Shown here one piece after another: positions 49,643 to 60,848 of a stretch of DNA of 64,000 bases. A program made the translations under genes and the position numbers. The stretch comes from Oscillospiraceae bacterium (GTDB taxonomy: Bacteria; Bacillota; Clostridia; Oscillospirales; Oscillospiraceae), in NCBI GenBank assembly GCA_015068425.1, contig SVKK01000009.1, positions 1 through 64,000 on the forward strand, given 5' to 3'. Under the pieces are notes generated by a model. It had not been told where the DNA came from and did no database searches. It saw only the letters and a list, made by a program, of their open reading frames with translations. Every line of letters begins with the position of its first letter. Position 1 is the first letter of the stretch.

Positions 49643-49700
49643 CTCATAGGCTAAGCGGCGGAGGCATTACCTCCGCCGCAGCATTTTAGTTTTATATCAC

Positions 49701-49904
49701 TTAGAGAGAAGCGATGAACTCATTGAGCTTCTTTACGAAAAGATCTGCGTCAACACCGTGTGCAGCACAAGCCTGAGCAACATTCTCGCCGGAAGCCATA
49801 GCGCAACCCATGCAATGCATACCAATGCTTCTGAAAAGAGGCTGGGTCTCGGGAGCATTCATCATAATATCAGCAATAATAGTTTCTTTGGTAATCTCAA
49901 ACAT
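49701..49904 (-). CDS. DUF1858 domain-containing protein
   Basis: MFEITKETIIADIM...GMHCMGCAMASGENVAQACAAHGVD. Confidence 0.9.
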   Translation of the reverse strand: MFEITKETIIADIMMNAPETQPLFRSIGMHCMGCAMASGENVAQACAAHGVDADLFVKKLNEFIASL

Positions 49905-50051
49905 TTGCGTAACCTCCAAATTTAATAACGCTATTATTATACCTAAAAACAAACAAATTTCAACATAAATTTATTAACATCTAATTATAGTTCCAACAAA
50001 TACAAAAAGGTGCGTTAAATACGCACCTTTTTGTATATAAGACTGCCTGAA

Positions 50052-50330
50052 TTACTCAGCAGCCTTCATCTTTGCAAAGCAATCGCTGCAGTAAACAGGA
50101 CGATCATCTCTGGGCTGGAAAGGAACCTTTGCCTCACCGCCGCAGGCAGCGCAGGTAGCAGTGAAGAACTCACGGGGAGCGCGGGTAGCGTTCTTGCGAG
50201 CATCACGGCAAGCCTTGCAGCGCTGGGGCTCATTCTGGAAGCCACGCTCTGCGTAAAATTCCTGTTCGCCGGCGGAGAAAATGAATTCAGCACCGCACTC
50301 TTTGCAAACTAAAGTCTTGTCTTCGTACAT
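50052..50330 (-). CDS. Zinc-ribbon domain protein
   Basis: Multiple CxxC; CAACGGEAKVPFQPRDDRPVYCSDCF. Confidence 0.9.
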   Translation of the reverse strand: MYEDKTLVCKECGAEFIFSAGEQEFYAERGFQNEPQRCKACRDARKNATRAPREFFTATCAACGGEAKVPFQPRDDRPVYCSDCFAKMKAAE

Positions 50331-50387
50331 TTTGAATCCTCTCTTTTGCTAGTGTTTTGCCCTATGGGCTGATATTTGCGTCAGCAT

Positions 50388-51023
50388 TCAGCTGAAATCG
50401 CCAAGGTTAAGGTACCGCGCCAGTTTATTCCTGATGCGCTGCACGGCATTATCCACGGACTTCTGTTCTTTGCCGCAGGAATCCGCTATCTCTGAATAAG
50501 ACAGTCCGTCAAGATATAGTTCAAGAACCTGTATCTCGAACCGAGATAAATACCGCGAAAAGGTTAAAACAAAGTCTTTTTTGGTCTCTCTGGCAAGAAC
50601 CTGTTCCTCTGGGGATCGGCTAAAGGCTTCAACGCTGCAAGCCGCAAGGTTTCGGGATTCTTCAGAGAGTATCTCTTCAAGCGATACTCCGTCGTTTAGA
50701 AAAGCGTGCTTTAATCGTGATGCGCTTTTTACAGCGCTGAGAAGTCTGCGTTTAACACACAGTTCGGCATAGGACTTAAATGTGGAACCAAGCTGAGAAT
50801 CATACTCACGAATCGCAGATAAGAGCCCCATCATCCCTTCCTGAATAAGGTCTTCACTGTCACCGCCCGCCAAAAAATATGGTCTTGAACAGATTCTTAC
50901 AAGACGAAGATAACGGATGGCAAGTTCGTTTTCGGCAGTCCTATCTCCCTGCGAAGCAAGAGACTGAAGCTCTGTGTCAGTCAACTCGGAATAGTTATTA
51001 AAATGCATACCTTCAATCATCAC
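50388..51023 (-). CDS. RNA polymerase sigma factor, SigH-like
   Basis: EDLIQEGMMGLLSAIREYD; region 4 LDGLSYSEIADSCGKEQKSVDNAVQRIRNKL. Confidence 0.88.
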   Translation of the reverse strand: MMIEGMHFNNYSELTDTELQSLASQGDRTAENELAIRYLRLVRICSRPYFLAGGDSEDLIQEGMMGLLSAIREYDSQLGSTFKSYAELCVKRRLLSAVKSASRLKHAFLNDGVSLEEILSEESRNLAACSVEAFSRSPEEQVLARETKKDFVLTFSRYLSRFEIQVLELYLDGLSYSEIADSCGKEQKSVDNAVQRIRNKLARYLNLGDFS

Positions 51024-51117
51024 AAAGGAAATTATAGTCGCAGTTTATAAAAAAGTCAAGGAAAACACTATTAAATATTGTATAAATGTTAAAAAATAAA
51101 GCGAACAAAATATTATT

Positions 51118-52158
51118 TTATAGTTCCATTTGACTTTGTCCAAGAAATTCAATGTTAAGGTGTTCGTATGCTTTTCTAGTTACGCACCTTCCTCTTGGTG
51201 TTCTCGTAAGAAATCCCTGCTGCAGAAGATAAGGTTCATATACATCTTCAAGGGTAATTGCTTCCTCATTGATTGTGGCGGCAAGTGTCTCAAGTCCTAC
51301 CGGTCCCCCACCATAAAATTCAATAATGCTGCGAAGCATACGCCTGTCAAGAGAGTCCAAACCCATATGATCGACCTCAAGACGGGTGAGAGCTTCGTCG
51401 GCCACTGATTTAGTAATAATTCCGCCGGCACGAACCTGGGCAAAATCACGAACTCTTCTTAGCATTCTATTGGCAATGCGAGGTGTTCCCCTGCTGCGTT
51501 TTGCAATTTCAGCTGCTCCATCGGGTTCAATATCGATTCCCAAAATACCTGCGCTTCTTTCAACAATAAGTTGAAGCTCTTCGGGAGTATACAACTCGAG
51601 ACGAAGTGACACTCCAAATCTGTCTCTAAGCGGAGCGGTAAGCTGACCTGAACGAGTAGTTGCACCAATAAGAGTAAACTTAGGAAGGTCAAGACGAATA
51701 GAGTTTGCAGATGGACCTTTGCCGATAATGATATCGATGGCATAATCTTCCATTGCAGGATATAAAATCTCCTCAACAGCTCTGTTCAATCTATGAATCT
51801 CATCAACAAAAAGTATATCATTTTCCTGAAGATTGGTAAGAAGCGCAGCCAAATCACCGGCCTTCTCGATAGTAGGACCGGATGTGATGCGCATATTAAC
51901 CCCCATCTCATTAGCAATCACTGATGCCATTGTTGTCTTTCCAAGCCCCGGAGGTCCGGCAAGAAGCACATGGTCGAGAGGCTCACTGCGCATTTTTGCA
52001 GCCTGAATGAAAACACTGAGGTTATCTTTGGCCTTTTCCTGACCAATATATTCGCTTAGATATCTTGGACGAAGGGATACTTCCCCACTGTCTTCAGGTA
52101 AAATTGAAGTGGAAGTAAGTGCTTGTTCAAAATTTTCATCAGAAAAACTAATGCTCAT
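51118..52158 (-). CDS. ruvB: Holliday junction branch migration helicase RuvB
   Basis: [41 protein letters not shown]. Confidence 0.97.
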   Translation of the reverse strand: MSISFSDENFEQALTSTSILPEDSGEVSLRPRYLSEYIGQEKAKDNLSVFIQAAKMRSEPLDHVLLAGPPGLGKTTMASVIANEMGVNMRITSGPTIEKAGDLAALLTNLQENDILFVDEIHRLNRAVEEILYPAMEDYAIDIIIGKGPSANSIRLDLPKFTLIGATTRSGQLTAPLRDRFGVSLRLELYTPEELQLIVERSAGILGIDIEPDGAAEIAKRSRGTPRIANRMLRRVRDFAQVRAGGIITKSVADEALTRLEVDHMGLDSLDRRMLRSIIEFYGGGPVGLETLAATINEEAITLEDVYEPYLLQQGFLTRTPRGRCVTRKAYEHLNIEFLGQSQMEL

Positions 52159-52174
52159 TATACTCCACCGCCTT

Positions 52175-52780
52175 TCACTTAATCATCTGCTTAAGAGCAG
52201 CCTTGATTATCTCTTCAATGCTGAGCTTTTCAATATCCACTTTTTTAAGCGCAGCTCCAATTTCTGAAGAAGAATAACCCAAAACCATAAGAGCCGCAGA
52301 AGCATCGCTAATCTTTGTATTTCCGTCGGCAGAAGCATTAGTAAGCGAAGGAACATCATTAAAGGAGATTTCTGCTGTTTCCTTAGCAAGTTTATCCTTA
52401 AGCTCGAGAATAATGCGTTGAGCGATTTTCTTTCCTATCCCCGGTGCCGCAGTAAGAGCTTTTTCGTTTCCTGAAACAATATTCAAAACAAGATTTTCAG
52501 GGCTTGTAGAAGATAAAATTGCAACAGCAGCCTTAGGGCCTACGCCGGAAACGCCTATAAGCATTTCAAAACAATGCTTTTCGCTTTTAGAGGCAAATCC
52601 GTAAATATCCATACAATCCTCACGTATATATACAAATGTATATAGCTTTGCCTTCTCACCCGTCTTAAGCTGAGATGCTGTGTACACAGATGTATTTATT
52701 GCAAAGCCAACTCCCCCGCAATCTATTACGGCAAGATTAGGCAATAATTCGGAAACAGTACCGTTTATGTAGTGGAACAT
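52175..52780 (-). CDS. ruvA: Holliday junction branch migration protein RuvA
   Basis: [33 protein letters not shown]. Confidence 0.97.
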   Translation of the reverse strand: MFHYINGTVSELLPNLAVIDCGGVGFAINTSVYTASQLKTGEKAKLYTFVYIREDCMDIYGFASKSEKHCFEMLIGVSGVGPKAAVAILSSTSPENLVLNIVSGNEKALTAAPGIGKKIAQRIILELKDKLAKETAEISFNDVPSLTNASADGNTKISDASAALMVLGYSSSEIGAALKKVDIEKLSIEEIIKAALKQMIK

Positions 52781-53301
52781 GGATCAAACCTCACATTTTG
52801 ACTAAGTAATGATGTAGCGCTTCGCGCATGACATATAGCAAGAGCAACGGCATCAGCAGCGTCGTCAGGCTTGGGAGCATTCTTCATATTCAAAATCCTC
52901 TTTACCATATCTATAACCTGCCGCTTATCGGCTCTACCGTAGCCAACAACCGCTTGCTTAACCTGAAGCGGAGTATACTCATAAATTGGGATTCCGGCCT
53001 TGTACGCCGCAAGAAGGATAACACCTCTTCCGTGCGCAACAGAAATTCCGGTTGTAATATTTGTATTGAAGAATAGCTCCTCGATACAAACAACATCCGG
53101 CCTAAATGTATCAAATAGCTGATTGAGATCATTAAAAATAAGATCAAGCCGTGACGATAGACTGGTTTTAGCGGGAGTGCTTATTATGCCACAGGAAACA
53201 TAACTCAAACGGCCCTTTTCGGAATCAACCACACCGAAACCAACAGTGGCGATTCCTGGATCTATGCCCAATATTCGCATAAAACAGCACTCTCCTTTCA
53301 T
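52765..53301 (-). CDS. ruvC: Crossover junction endodeoxyribonuclease RuvC
   Basis: MRILGIDPGIATVGFGVVD, EELFFNTN, DAADAVALAICH; true start probably MRILG. Confidence 0.97.
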   Translation of the reverse strand: MKGECCFMRILGIDPGIATVGFGVVDSEKGRLSYVSCGIISTPAKTSLSSRLDLIFNDLNQLFDTFRPDVVCIEELFFNTNITTGISVAHGRGVILLAAYKAGIPIYEYTPLQVKQAVVGYGRADKRQVIDMVKRILNMKNAPKPDDAADAVALAICHARSATSLLSQNVRFDPCSTT

Positions 53302-53350
53302 ATAACTTTATTTGCATTTTATCACAGTATATTTATACGCGCAATAATAA

Positions 53351-53380
53351 AAGCCGCCTTTCATTGTTGAAAGGCGGCTT
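53351..53380 (-). terminator. Intrinsic terminator of the xer recombinase gene
   Basis: AAGCCGCCTTTCA-TTGT-TGAAAGGCGGCTT perfect 13-bp stem. Confidence 0.8.
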
Positions 53381-53389
53381 ATTAAATAA

Positions 53390-54280
53390 TCATGCTCTGG
53401 GATGTGCCTTGTTATAAACATCCTTAAGCTGCTTTTTGACAAGCTGAGAATATATCTGAGTAGAGCTGATATCAGCATGCCCAAGCATTTCCTGAATGGA
53501 GCGAAGATCTGCACCATTTTCCAGAAGATGAGCAGCAAAGGAATGACGAAGTGTGTGCGGAGTAATTGTCTTCTCGATACCGGCCTTCAGTTGATATGAC
53601 TTAATGAGCTTCCAAAAGCCCTGACGCGACATTCGCTCACCGCTTACATTTACAAAAAGCGCTTTTTCATCAGGTTTAGCAATCATCTGAGGTCTGATAA
53701 ATTCAGCATATTCGTTAAGCGCCTTGATTGCAGCAGGATATAGAGGAATGGCTCTGTCATGATCACGGCCATGACATGTAATAATTCCTGCTGCCAAACT
53801 CAAATCAGTTATATCGAGGGAAATCAATTCACTAACTCTAATTCCGGTTGCATAAAGCAGCTCAAGCATTGCTCTGTCACGATAGCCCTTTGCGTCTATG
53901 CACTCGGGCTGCTCAAGAAGAAGTTCAACTTCCCTGCTTGTAAGAATTTGAGGCAGCTTCTGTGTTGTTTTGTCAGGAACGAGGACATTTGCTGGATTAG
54001 AATCAACGATATTGGCATTAACAAGGAAATTATAAAATCCTTTAATAGAAGCAATAGCACGAGAAACAGTGGCAACAGATTTACCCTGACCCTTAAGCCA
54101 ATTTATGTATTCAGCAAGAACTTCCTCATCCGCAGTATCATAATCGCAATCAGAGTGGCTTGCGAGGTAATCACCCAATTGTCGAATATCTCTGAGATAT
54201 GAACTGAGAGTATTAACCGAAGACTTTTTTACCTCGGTAAGATAAGTCTCATATTTATTGATGCAGACATTATCGTTCAA
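53390..54280 (-). CDS. Tyrosine recombinase XerC/XerD type
   Basis: ATGIRVSELISLDITDL, TPHTLRHSFAAHLLENGADLRSIQEMLGHADISSTQIYSQL. Confidence 0.93.
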   Translation of the reverse strand: MNDNVCINKYETYLTEVKKSSVNTLSSYLRDIRQLGDYLASHSDCDYDTADEEVLAEYINWLKGQGKSVATVSRAIASIKGFYNFLVNANIVDSNPANVLVPDKTTQKLPQILTSREVELLLEQPECIDAKGYRDRAMLELLYATGIRVSELISLDITDLSLAAGIITCHGRDHDRAIPLYPAAIKALNEYAEFIRPQMIAKPDEKALFVNVSGERMSRQGFWKLIKSYQLKAGIEKTITPHTLRHSFAAHLLENGADLRSIQEMLGHADISSTQIYSQLVKKQLKDVYNKAHPRA

Positions 54281-54402
54281 TCGTCATATCCCCCTTTCAG
54301 ATTAGTAAAACAATAAAAATATTCAATATACAGAAACAGAAACCATTACTGCATAAAGGCGCAATTTACATAATAATTTGTATACACAATATAATACAAA
54401 CT

Positions 54403-54612
54403 AATCAAGTAATCAAGTCATTTGACGAAAATACTTGATTTTTGTTAATTATTGCTACATATTATGTTAACTGTATTATGTAAACAACTAATACTTGATA
54501 ATGTTTTAGATGACTCAAACCTTGAATTTGCAATTATTATGACCAATATATAGGTTCTCAAAAACCTAACGTCACTATATATTGGTAATCATATATAAAT
54601 TATGTTAACTGT
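54403..54612. repeat. Repeat- and hairpin-rich intergenic region
   Basis: AATCAAGT tandem pair (54403-54418), ACTTGAT(T) at 54433 and 54493, ATTATGTTAACTGT direct repeat at 54461-54474 and 54599-54612, hairpin arms ACCAATATATAG 54542-54553 / CTATATATTGGT 54575-54586. Confidence 0.8.
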
Positions 54613-54638
54613 GCCGATTGATTACAATCAGTATACGC

Positions 54639-55052
54639 TTATTGATGTTTATGCCTGTTTTTATGCATTTTGCTACTTTTGTCTTTTTTCAAAAATATCA
54701 AGAAGCAACCCAGAACGCATAAAAGTATACATATGACAATTCCAGCCATATTAATATCGCCTTTTATATTGGAAACGCTCAGTAAAATTACAAACGTACA
54801 GTACAGCATAGTTCCAAGCATGCTGTTAATAAACTCATTTTTTCTTATTCTCCTCTTAATACTTGAGGCTACGATCATTGATATTATAAATACAATGATT
54901 TTAGATATAATTCCCATCAGCTCAACAGGAATGATATTATACATAAAAAGGAAGTTAATTCCCAATGCAAAGACTATAAATAGCAATATTCCGCCAAGTG
55001 CCGTCATGCATATTAAGCCTAAACGAATACCGTCCCTTTCCTTTTTTAACAT
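54639..55052 (-). CDS. TIGR04086-like (YrzE-type) membrane protein
   Basis: Start MLKKERDGIRLGL; four hydrophobic segments; adjacent to yajC, as is common for this family. Confidence 0.7.
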   Translation of the reverse strand: MLKKERDGIRLGLICMTALGGILLFIVFALGINFLFMYNIIPVELMGIISKIIVFIISMIVASSIKRRIRKNEFINSMLGTMLYCTFVILLSVSNIKGDINMAGIVICILLCVLGCFLIFLKKDKSSKMHKNRHKHQ

Positions 55053-55053
55053 A

Positions 55054-55096
55054 AAAAACCTCCCGGAATAAACTTTGTTCAAGCTTATTCCGGGAG
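55054..55096 (-). terminator. Intrinsic terminator after yajC; 3' arm contains the SD of the next gene
   Basis: Minus strand: CTCCCGGAATAA-GCTTGAACAAAGT-TTATTCCGGGAG-G-TTTTTT-ATG. Confidence 0.85.
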
Positions 55097-55120
55097 TGTT
55101 TATTAAATTCCGATAATGGC

Positions 55121-55513
55121 TTATTTGCTTTCCTGCTCTTTCTTCTGAACACCGTTGGTGGATATTGCCCACTTGGTGATCTGAAGACGTACACGATCTT
55201 CGCCGGTTTCAAAGGTGATGAGGTCGCCATCAATGTGAACGATCTTGCCTACGATACCACCGATGGTGGTGATCTTATCGCCAACTTCAAGACCGCTTCT
55301 CATTTCCTCGAGCTTTTTCTTTTTCTTGTTCTCGGGACGGATAAGGAAGAAATAGAATACAACAATAAGAACAACGATCATAATGATGGAAGAAGCACCG
55401 CCGCCTGCGGCACCGCCCTCAGCGCCTGCTGCAGGAGCGCAGCCGGTAAACATCATGCAAGCGAGAGCAACAACAAGGATAATGCTGAATATCTTTTTAA
55501 AATTTGCGTTCAT
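55121..55513 (-). CDS. yajC: Preprotein translocase subunit YajC
   Basis: FFLIRPENKKKKKLEEMRSGLEVGDKITTIGGIVGKI. Confidence 0.95.
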   Translation of the reverse strand: MNANFKKIFSIILVVALACMMFTGCAPAAGAEGGAAGGGASSIIMIVVLIVVFYFFLIRPENKKKKKLEEMRSGLEVGDKITTIGGIVGKIVHIDGDLITFETGEDRVRLQITKWAISTNGVQKKEQESK

Positions 55514-55577
55514 TTTGAACCCTCCTAAAGTAATACGTTGATTAGTATATATTTAATCAGACTAAATTGCAAGTATT

Positions 55578-56708
<1,131 letters not shown>

Positions 56709-56718
56709 TTAATTTCTC

Positions 56719-57756
56719 CTATTCGATCATCATTGCATCTCCAAAGCTGAAGAAGCGATATCTCTCTTTAACGGCGGATTCATAGGCTTTAAGAACATTT
56801 TCTCTGCCGGCCAGAGCAGATACAAGCATAATGAGGGTGCTTTCAGGCAAATGGAAATTTGTAATCAATGCATCAATACACTTGAACTTATAGCCGGGAT
56901 ATATAAATATCTTAGTCCAGCCACTTTTGGCTTCCATAAACCCGTTATCTCCAGCGAAGCTCTCAAGAGTGCGGCACGAAGTTGTGCCAACAGCAACTAC
57001 TCTACCGCCCGCCGCCTTCGTCTCGTTTATAGCATCAGCGGTCTCCTGAGGGATCATACAGAATTCAGAATGCATCTCGTGATCCAGAATGTCCTCCTCT
57101 TTCACCGGTCGGAATGTTCCCAGACCAACATGCAGGGTAACAAAGCAAATCTTGACGCCCATAGCCTTAACTTTTTCAAGAAGTTCCCTGGTAAAGTGCA
57201 GCCCGGCGGTGGGAGCCGCTGCAGAACCGATTTCACGGGAATATACCGTCTGATAGCGTTCTTTATCATTTAATTCCGCTTTGATATAAGGAGGCAGAGG
57301 CATTTTTCCGAGCCTATCTAAAATTTCAAGGAAAATTCCTTCATACTCAAACTGAATAATACGGTTTCCATCTTCGATAACGTCCGTAACAGTTGCTTTA
57401 AGCTCTCCATCGCCAAATATAATTTCAGCACCGGGTCTTGTCTTTTTCCCAGGTCTTGTAAGGCATTCCCACGCTCCTCCACCAAGATCACGAAGAAGGA
57501 CAACTTCAACAGCAGCACCTGTGCTTCTGCTTCCGTAAAGACGGGCGGGCATTACCCTTGAATCGTTCAAAACCAAACAGTCTCCGGGACGCAAATAATC
57601 GGTAATATCATAAAAATGTCTGTGGCAAATATCTCCCGTAAAACGGCCAAGATGCAAAAGCCTTGAGCTGTCCCGCTTTTCAAGAGGGGTTTGCGCTATC
57701 AGTTCCTCAGGTAAGTAAAAATTAAAATCAGATTTTTTCATATCAGTTTGTGCCAA
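56719..57756 (-). CDS. queA: S-adenosylmethionine:tRNA ribosyltransferase-isomerase
   Basis: [44 protein letters not shown]. Confidence 0.97.
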   Translation of the reverse strand: MAQTDMKKSDFNFYLPEELIAQTPLEKRDSSRLLHLGRFTGDICHRHFYDITDYLRPGDCLVLNDSRVMPARLYGSRSTGAAVEVVLLRDLGGGAWECLTRPGKKTRPGAEIIFGDGELKATVTDVIEDGNRIIQFEYEGIFLEILDRLGKMPLPPYIKAELNDKERYQTVYSREIGSAAAPTAGLHFTRELLEKVKAMGVKICFVTLHVGLGTFRPVKEEDILDHEMHSEFCMIPQETADAINETKAAGGRVVAVGTTSCRTLESFAGDNGFMEAKSGWTKIFIYPGYKFKCIDALITNFHLPESTLIMLVSALAGRENVLKAYESAVKERYRFFSFGDAMMIE

Positions 57757-59557
57757 AGCTGAGACCCACTTCGCTATAGTAGAATCCCAGAATATCCTTA
57801 TACGTTTTATTATAATGCTTGGCCATGCCGTATGCGCCGTATTGGCTCATACCAAGGCTATGACCCCATCCGCTTCCACTAAATATGAAGTTTCCGGCTT
57901 CATCTTTTTCAACAGAAAAACGAATGCTGTGAAGGCCAAGGGCTGTTCTGCAGGCCCCTTTTTCAATCACTTTCCTGCTTCCGTCATCTCCTGTAATTTC
58001 CATCTTAATAACATTACCCATTTCAGATAGCTCTGTGGAAATTTCTGCCACAGGAGAAGACATCCGCAGCTTATCAGCTATTTCAGCAGCGGAATATTTA
58101 ACAGTCCATTTGCTCATAAAATTGATTGAGTCTGTAGATGCTTCATAAATATCCAGAACGCCCTTAAGGTACGGATGGTTATTATTTCCGTTAACATTAA
58201 TGTTATCCTCAGTTGCGCCTCCGTCGGAGGACGAATACAAAGCATCAACAAATCTGCCATTATAGCAAAGATATTGGTTTGCAGTGGCATTTACAGCCTC
58301 ATTTATATTACTTCCGACGCTTGCGCAGCCTCTATAGGCCTGGCAGTATGTATCATTGGTAACATCAAAGCCACAGCGGGTGAAATATATTGTGTTCATC
58401 ATGTTTTTCTGAACATATGTACGGGCAGCAACAGCCTGCGCCTTAAGCGCCTCGATGGGCCAGGATTCATTCATCTCCATGGCGCAAACGCCCATTACAT
58501 ATTTTTCGATATCAACAACATTGATGACTGTGATATTTCCAGCGCCGAGAACAAGGTATTCGAAGCCGCCGTAATATTTATTCTGAGCAAACCATGTAAC
58601 AGCATCTCCTTCCTCACACAAGGGAAGAATTCCAAGCATTTTGCTGACATTGGTGACATCAGTCTTATAAATAAGCTCGCCGCTGGCCGTATTATAAACT
58701 CCTATGCCGCTTGCTCCTATTCTTCTCATAGACAAGCGGGTAACATCTGTTCTGGCCAGCTCAACAAAGCTTCGGCTTGAATCATAATAACCGAAAGCGT
58801 ATCCGGATCCTACAGCATTTTCAAGTCTTGCCTCTTCCAAAGAGCTGTTTCTGCTCGCGGAATAATAATAATTAAGACCAACCTTCACAATATTGCTCTT
58901 AACCTTTATTTCACCGTCTGTATACAACAAACCGCTCTCCCCCTCTTCCACATCCGGCGTAGGAGTAGGAGTAGGCGCAGGAGTAGGAGTAGGTACTGGA
59001 GTAGGAGTAGGTACAGGTGTAGGCGCGGGTGTAGGTGTAGGCGCGGGTGTAGGAGTAGGTGCAGCTGTAGGAGTAGGTGCAGCTGTAGGAGTAGGTGCAG
59101 CTGTAGGTGTAGGTGCAACTGTAGGAGTAGGTGCAGGTGTAGATGCGGGTGTAGGAGTAGGGGCAGGTGTGGGTGCAGGAGTAGGAGTAGGAGTAGGTGC
59201 AGGTGTAGGAGTAGGTGCAGGTGTAGGAGTAGGTGCAGGTGTAGGAGTAGGAGTAGGTGCAGGTGTAGGAGTAGGTGTGGGTGCAGGAGTAGGAGTAGGA
59301 GTAGGTGTGGGAGTGGGTGTAGGAGTTGCGGTATTGTTGGAAATTTCTACAATTCCATTGCCAGTAAGAGCGCTGATATTGTTTGAATCAATACGTGATA
59401 CGCCCTTATCACCCAAGGCAAACAAAGAGGTCATCGGACCGTCATAAGCTCCCGAAGCGCTGTTAATATATATTGTCGAAGCAGCATAAACAGCTCCGCA
59501 TAAAAGTGCGGCAACTAAAATCACTGCGGCAATGATAATTAAAACACGTTTATTCAT
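57743..59557 (-). CDS. SpoIID/LytB domain protein with long Pro/Thr-rich linker
   Basis: [49 protein letters not shown]. Confidence 0.93.
   Translation of the reverse strand: MNKRVLIIIAAVILVAALLCGAVYAASTIYINSASGAYDGPMTSLFALGDKGVSRIDSNNISALTGNGIVEISNNTATPTPTPTPTPTPTPAPTPTPTPAPTPTPTPAPTPTPAPTPTPAPTPTPTPAPTPAPTPTPASTPAPTPTVAPTPTAAPTPTAAPTPTAAPTPTPAPTPTPAPTPVPTPTPVPTPTPAPTPTPTPDVEEGESGLLYTDGEIKVKSNIVKVGLNYYYSASRNSSLEEARLENAVGSGYAFGYYDSSRSFVELARTDVTRLSMRRIGASGIGVYNTASGELIYKTDVTNVSKMLGILPLCEEGDAVTWFAQNKYYGGFEYLVLGAGNITVINVVDIEKYVMGVCAMEMNESWPIEALKAQAVAARTYVQKNMMNTIYFTRCGFDVTNDTYCQAYRGCASVGSNINEAVNATANQYLCYNGRFVDALYSSSDGGATEDNINVNGNNNHPYLKGVLDIYEASTDSINFMSKWTVKYSAAEIADKLRMSSPVAEISTELSEMGNVIKMEITGDDGSRKVIEKGACRTALGLHSIRFSVEKDEAGNFIFSGSGWGHSLGMSQYGAYGMAKHYNKTYKDILGFYYSEVGLSFGTN
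58955..59335. repeat. Coding tandem repeats (PTPAPTPT...) within the SpoIID-like gene
   Basis: Reiterated GTAGGAGTAGGTGCAG-type units on the + strand. Confidence 0.9.
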
Positions 59558-59739
59558 TAAATCACTAAATCCTCATTGAAATTACAAAACAGTAGTGCTA
59601 TAATACGGAAATCAGGTTAAAATCTATTCTGTTGATTATACAATAATTATATTATATTATCAAGTAATTTGTCGGATGTAATATTCTTTCGGCAATCATC
59701 ATATTATTAAAACGGCTGCAGTCGGAAAGGATGGGCATT

Positions 59740-60828
59740 ATGGAAAAATACAAGGTGGGAATTATAGGCGGAACAGGAATGGTTGGCCAGCGTTTTGTAT
59801 CTCTTATGGACGGTCATCCATGGTTTGATCTTAAGATTATTGCGGCAAGCGCAGGCAGTGCAGGCAAAACCTATGAAGAAGCCGCCGGTAACAGATGGGC
59901 AATCGAAACCCCTATGCCCGAACAGTTTAAATCTATAGTTGTAAAGAACGCTGTTGCCGATATGGAAGAAATTGCCGCAGAGGTTGATTTTGTTTTCTGC
60001 GCAGTTGATATGAACAAGGAAGAAATCAAGAATTTTGAGGAAGCATACGCGAAACTCGAATGCCCTGTAATATCCAATAACAGCGCCCATCGCTGGACCG
60101 ACGATGTTCCAATGATCATTCCCGAGGTCAATCCGGAACATCTTGAGGTTATACACGCTCAGCGCAAACGTCTTGGAACCAAAAGAGGCTTTATTGCCGT
60201 TAAGAGCAACTGCTCAATTCAAAGCTATGTCCCCGCTCTTAGTCCCCTTCGCGAAAAATACGGTCTTACCAAGGTCCTCGCCTGCACCTATCAGGCAATT
60301 TCCGGAGCCGGCAAAACCTTTGAAACCTGGCCCGAAATGATTGATAATGTTATTCCTTATATAGGCGGCGAGGAAGAAAAAAGCGAGCAGGAACCCCTCA
60401 AGGTATGGGGCAAAGTCGAAAACGGTGTTATTAAAAAAGATGAGGGAACCTCTATTACCGCTCAGTGCATCCGTGTACCCGTTACCAACGGACATCTCGC
60501 TGCTGTTTTCGCAAGTTTCGAGAATAAACCCGAGAAGGATGAAGTCATAAAACTTTGGAAAGAATTCAAGGGCATCCCCCAGCTCCATAATCTTCCCACC
60601 GCGCCCAAGCAGTTCCTCAATTACTTTGAAGAAGATAACCGCCCCCAGACCGGTGTTGACCGGAATATGGAAGGCGGAATGGCTATTTCCCTCGGAAGAC
60701 TGAGAGAAGACAGCCAGTATGATTATAAATTTGTCTGCCTCAGCCACAATACACTTCGCGGAGCAGCGGGCGGCGGAGTTTTGCTTGCCGAGCTTCTTTG
60801 CGATCAGGGATATATCACCAAAAAGTAA
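59740..60828 (+). CDS. asd: Aspartate-semialdehyde dehydrogenase
   Basis: GGTGMVGQRFVSLMDGHPWF, VISNNSAHRW, KSNCSIQS. Confidence 0.94.
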   Translation: MEKYKVGIIGGTGMVGQRFVSLMDGHPWFDLKIIAASAGSAGKTYEEAAGNRWAIETPMPEQFKSIVVKNAVADMEEIAAEVDFVFCAVDMNKEEIKNFEEAYAKLECPVISNNSAHRWTDDVPMIIPEVNPEHLEVIHAQRKRLGTKRGFIAVKSNCSIQSYVPALSPLREKYGLTKVLACTYQAISGAGKTFETWPEMIDNVIPYIGGEEEKSEQEPLKVWGKVENGVIKKDEGTSITAQCIRVPVTNGHLAAVFASFENKPEKDEVIKLWKEFKGIPQLHNLPTAPKQFLNYFEEDNRPQTGVDRNMEGGMAISLGRLREDSQYDYKFVCLSHNTLRGAAGGGVLLAELLCDQGYITKK

Positions 60829-60848
60829 ATATCCGAAAGGAGCATTTT

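Noticed and set aside
53390-54280. Tyrosine recombinase as evidence of a mobile element
   Set aside because: Sequence and setting (next to ruvCAB) fit a housekeeping Xer recombinase; no other mobility genes nearby.
54290-54640. SCIFF (six-Cys) ranthipeptide expected after yajC/TIGR04086 in some Clostridia
   Set aside because: No Cys-rich small ORF or radical SAM maturase found here.
58893-59447. GVGVGAGVG repeat ORF on + strand
   Set aside because: Antisense translation of the Pro/Thr repeats of the SpoIID-like gene.
59580-59739. Lysine riboswitch upstream of asd/dapA
   Set aside because: Interval is short, AT-rich and lacks recognisable aptamer elements.
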